Positions 6,999-8,974 of a stretch of 8,974 bases of DNA are shown piece by piece. This stretch comes from an uncultured Flavobacteriales bacterium (GTDB taxonomy: Bacteria > Bacteroidota > Bacteroidia > Flavobacteriales > Crocinitomicaceae), in assembly GCA_946479125.1 (NCBI GenBank), contig CAMLET010000104.1:1-8974 (forward strand). The letters run 5' to 3'. A program made the translations under genes and the position numbers. The notes below the pieces were generated by a model that worked only from the letters and a program-made list of their open reading frames with translations, did no database searches and had not been told where the DNA came from. Positions within the stretch are counted from its first letter, which is position 1. Each line of letters begins with the position of its first letter.

Positions 6999-7191
6999 CA
7001 GGTTCTTTGTAGTGAATTACGTTATTATTCTTTTGAAAGTAATCAACCAACAAATTGTTCGTTTCTTTTCTCCCTAATTCTTAGTTCTAATCGCACTGTA
7101 ATCAACTATTTTCACGATATTTGTTAGTAATTCTTATTTACTTTGAACCTATAACGTAACTAGTTGTACAGACGTCCGTTAAAATAGAACT

Positions 7192-8974
7192 ATGAAATTT
7201 TCTTTTTTCCTGTTAGTTTCCTTGTTGCTATGCAGTTTTACTGGATATTCACAAGCTTTGTCGTATGAGATCACTACTCTCAATTACGTAACAAAAAAGA
7301 AGGAGCCAAGTGTAACTATCAAAATATATGATGGCTCTACACTTGTTAATTCTACTGCTACCAATGCTGCAGGCGTGATTGTTGTGAATTTTGATGCTGG
7401 AAAAACCTACAAGGTTGAAGCTTCAAAAAGTGGAAAAGTGACACGTTTTGCTTACATCAAGTCTACTGGTATTGTAGATGAATTGATTCAGGGGAAAGGT
7501 GTCCAAGGGCGTATGAACATTAGTTTGTTTGATGAACAACCGAATGTAGATTATAGTTACGTTACACAAAATCCATTTACAACTTTTTCTTTTAATGGTT
7601 CTGAAATGGTTTATGATCAGGGCCAAGGAGATAAAATGATTGCTCAGATTGATAAAATTCTAAAAGAAGCTGACAAGAGTGCCAAAAACGCTGATGCCAA
7701 TTACAATGCTGCAATTAAAGCTGCGGATGCATTTTATGCCCAAAAGAAATACACAGAAGCTATTGGTGAATATGAAAAAGCCAGTTTAGCAAAGCCGGTT
7801 GAAAAATATCCGGCTGATCAAATCACGGCTATCACTGCGATTCTAAAAGCGGAAAAAGCAGGTAATGAGGCAAAAGCTCAACAGGAACAAGACTACCAGA
7901 ATTTAATTACAGCTGCTGATGCATTGAGAAATCAAAAGAATTATCAGGCTGCTAAAGATAAATACCTGGATGCATACAGCAAAAAGCCCGAACCATACGC
8001 AAAAGCTGAAGCAGATAAGTGTGATGTCGCACTAGCTAATGCTGCAAAAGACGCTGAAACCAAGAAGAATTATGACGCTGCTATGGCAACTGGAAATACA
8101 TTCTTCAATCAGAAAAGTTGGATGATGGCTAAGGAGAATTACAACAAAGCGTTGAAGTTAATTCCTAACGATGCAGCTGCTCAAGCTAAATTGGATGCTG
8201 TTAATGAGAAATTAAACGCTGATAAACTTCTTCAGGAGAAAAAGGCGAATCACGATAAATTGGTTACTGAAGCTGATGCATTATTTGCTGCCGCGGATTA
8301 TGCAAATGCAAAAACGAAATATACAGAGGCTTTGGCTTTGGCATCGGGATCTCAATACGAAACAGCTAAAATTGCTGAGTGTAATGCAAAAATTGCTGAA
8401 GCTGATGCTGCAAAAGCAAAACAAGTTCAAATTGATAAACTCATTGCAGATGGAAATACAGCATTTGTGGCTGCTAAGTATCCGGATGCTAAACTGAAAT
8501 ATCAGGAGGTATTGAAGTTGGATGCTGCAAATGCTACGGCATTAGGAAGAATTACAGAAATTGATAATAAGATTGCAGAAGAAAAGGCAAATGCTCAAAA
8601 AATAGCAGACGCTAAGAAATTGGTAGCTGAAGGTGATGCTTTGGTAAAAACGAGTAAATATGCTGATGCCATTACGAAATACAATTTGGCGCAGTCTACT
8701 TATCCAGATCCAACGGTTCAACCCAAGATTGATGCAGCGAATTTAGCGTTGAAAGGTGCGCAGGACGCAGCTGAAAAAAAGGCTAGTTTCGACAAAGCTA
8801 TTCAGGAAGGTAACGACTTGTTGGCTGCTAAAAAATACGATGATGCAATCGCGAAGTACAATGCTGCAGCTGGAATCGATGTGGCATCACCACTTCCAAA
8901 GCAGAAGATTGCTGAAGTAGAGAAAGCAAAAACTGCTGAAAATGCTGCTACAGCGGCTGCAGAAAAGAAAGCAA
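7192..8974 (+). CDS. Secreted carboxypeptidase-regulatory-like domain plus TPR-like repeat protein, paralogue 3 (partial)
   Basis: The gene is open to the right edge (594 codons seen, no stop). Residues 1-21 are a signal peptide (MKFSFFLLVSLLLCSFTGYSQ). Residues 22 to about 150 repeat the domain of the two preceding genes: YVTKKKEPSVTIKIYDG, TNAAGVIVVNFDAGKTYKVE, SGKVTRFAYI, then SLFDEQPNVDYSYV (111-124), NP at 127-128 and a YDQGQGDKM helix. From about residue 170 the protein turns into an Ala/Lys-rich helical array. At least seven TPR-like units start near residues 170, 235, 293, 353, 413, 472 and 532, each with a core like GN-x-x-F-x-x-x-KY-x-x-A-x-x-KY-x-x-A. The spacing of about 60 residues exceeds the 34 of a plain TPR, so each unit carries an extra helical linker. 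A scaffold or interaction role in the periplasm or on the surface is likely. What lies at the C-terminus is unknown. Confidence 0.82.
   Translation, partial: MKFSFFLLVSLLLCSFTGYSQALSYEITTLNYVTKKKEPSVTIKIYDGSTLVNSTATNAAGVIVVNFDAGKTYKVEASKSGKVTRFAYIKSTGIVDELIQGKGVQGRMNISLFDEQPNVDYSYVTQNPFTTFSFNGSEMVYDQGQGDKMIAQIDKILKEADKSAKNADANYNAAIKAADAFYAQKKYTEAIGEYEKASLAKPVEKYPADQITAITAILKAEKAGNEAKAQQEQDYQNLITAADALRNQKNYQAAKDKYLDAYSKKPEPYAKAEADKCDVALANAAKDAETKKNYDAAMATGNTFFNQKSWMMAKENYNKALKLIPNDAAAQAKLDAVNEKLNADKLLQEKKANHDKLVTEADALFAAADYANAKTKYTEALALASGSQYETAKIAECNAKIAEADAAKAKQVQIDKLIADGNTAFVAAKYPDAKLKYQEVLKLDAANATALGRITEIDNKIAEEKANAQKIADAKKLVAEGDALVKTSKYADAITKYNLAQSTYPDPTVQPKIDAANLALKGAQDAAEKKASFDKAIQEGNDLLAAKKYDDAIAKYNAAAGIDVASPLPKQKIAEVEKAKTAENAATAAAEKKA
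7699..8974 (+). repeat. Array of about 180-bp degenerate tandem repeats encoding TPR-like units
   Basis: Unit starts fall near 7699, 7894, 8068, 8248, 8428, 8608 and 8785. The last five are spaced 177-180 bp apart, the first two 174-195 bp. The units are related at the protein level (for example TGNTFFNQKSW, DGNTAFVAAKY, EGNDLLAAKKY) but diverged at the DNA level, so this is an old duplication series kept in frame. It continues beyond the window. Confidence 0.8.

Noticed and set aside
7080..7091. The 12-mer CTTAGTTCTAAT upstream of paralogue 3, also present on the minus strand at 394-405 before the sensor gene, as a shared regulatory site.
   Set aside because: In about 9 kb of AT-rich sequence several 12-base matches are expected by chance, and its distance to the two starts differs greatly.
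6999..7191. Promoter or terminator between paralogues 2 and 3.
   Set aside because: Near matches to TAnnTTTG occur (such as TTACTTTG) but none has a TTTG at 19-20 bp spacing, and no stem followed by a T-run is present.
7699..8974. CRISPR-like or satellite-like DNA repeats.
   Set aside because: The periodicity is in an open coding frame, about 180 bp long and conserved only at the protein level.

Overview
The window looks like chromosomal DNA of a Bacteroidota species, most plausibly Flavobacteriales (a Fluviicola/Crocinitomicaceae-type organism is my guess). The evidence is low GC, weak or absent Shine-Dalgarno sequences, two promoter elements matching the Bacteroidota TAnnTTTG consensus, and typical Bacteroidota proteins: a propeller sensor, a secreted carboxypeptidase-regulatory-like family and a TatA-like subunit. 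I see no tRNA, rRNA, insertion sequence, CRISPR array or phage gene.

Left part (1-2930, all minus strand). Reading in the direction of transcription, a fused S-adenosylmethionine decarboxylase/spermidine synthase gene (2777 to 1494) has its own TAnnTTTG element. It overlaps by 8 nt an agmatinase-type ureohydrolase gene (1501 to 446). Together they can take agmatine to putrescine and then to spermidine. Further along the same strand is the 5' end of a secreted beta-propeller sensor protein, cut by the window edge.

Middle (2875-4742). efp (minus) has a well-formed Bacteroidota promoter and a strong intrinsic terminator, so it is a separate transcription unit from the polyamine genes. Divergent from it is a tatA-like gene (plus). 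Convergent to that is a four-helix inner-membrane protein rich in His and Glu (minus). Upstream of this lies a FAD-dependent amine/amino-acid oxidase-type gene (minus), probably in the same transcription unit.

Right part (5972-8974, all plus). Three consecutive genes encode secreted paralogues. Each has a signal peptide, a small beta-rich carboxypeptidase-regulatory-like domain with a G(K/R)V-x-RF-x-Y-type motif, a conserved P(D/N)VDY(S/A)Y...NP motif and a closing (F/Y)D...KM helix. The first two are stand-alone proteins of 170 and 161 residues. The third continues into an Ala/Lys-rich array of TPR-like helical repeats about 60 residues (180 bp) long and is still open at the window end. This tandem family is the least understood and most interesting part of the window.
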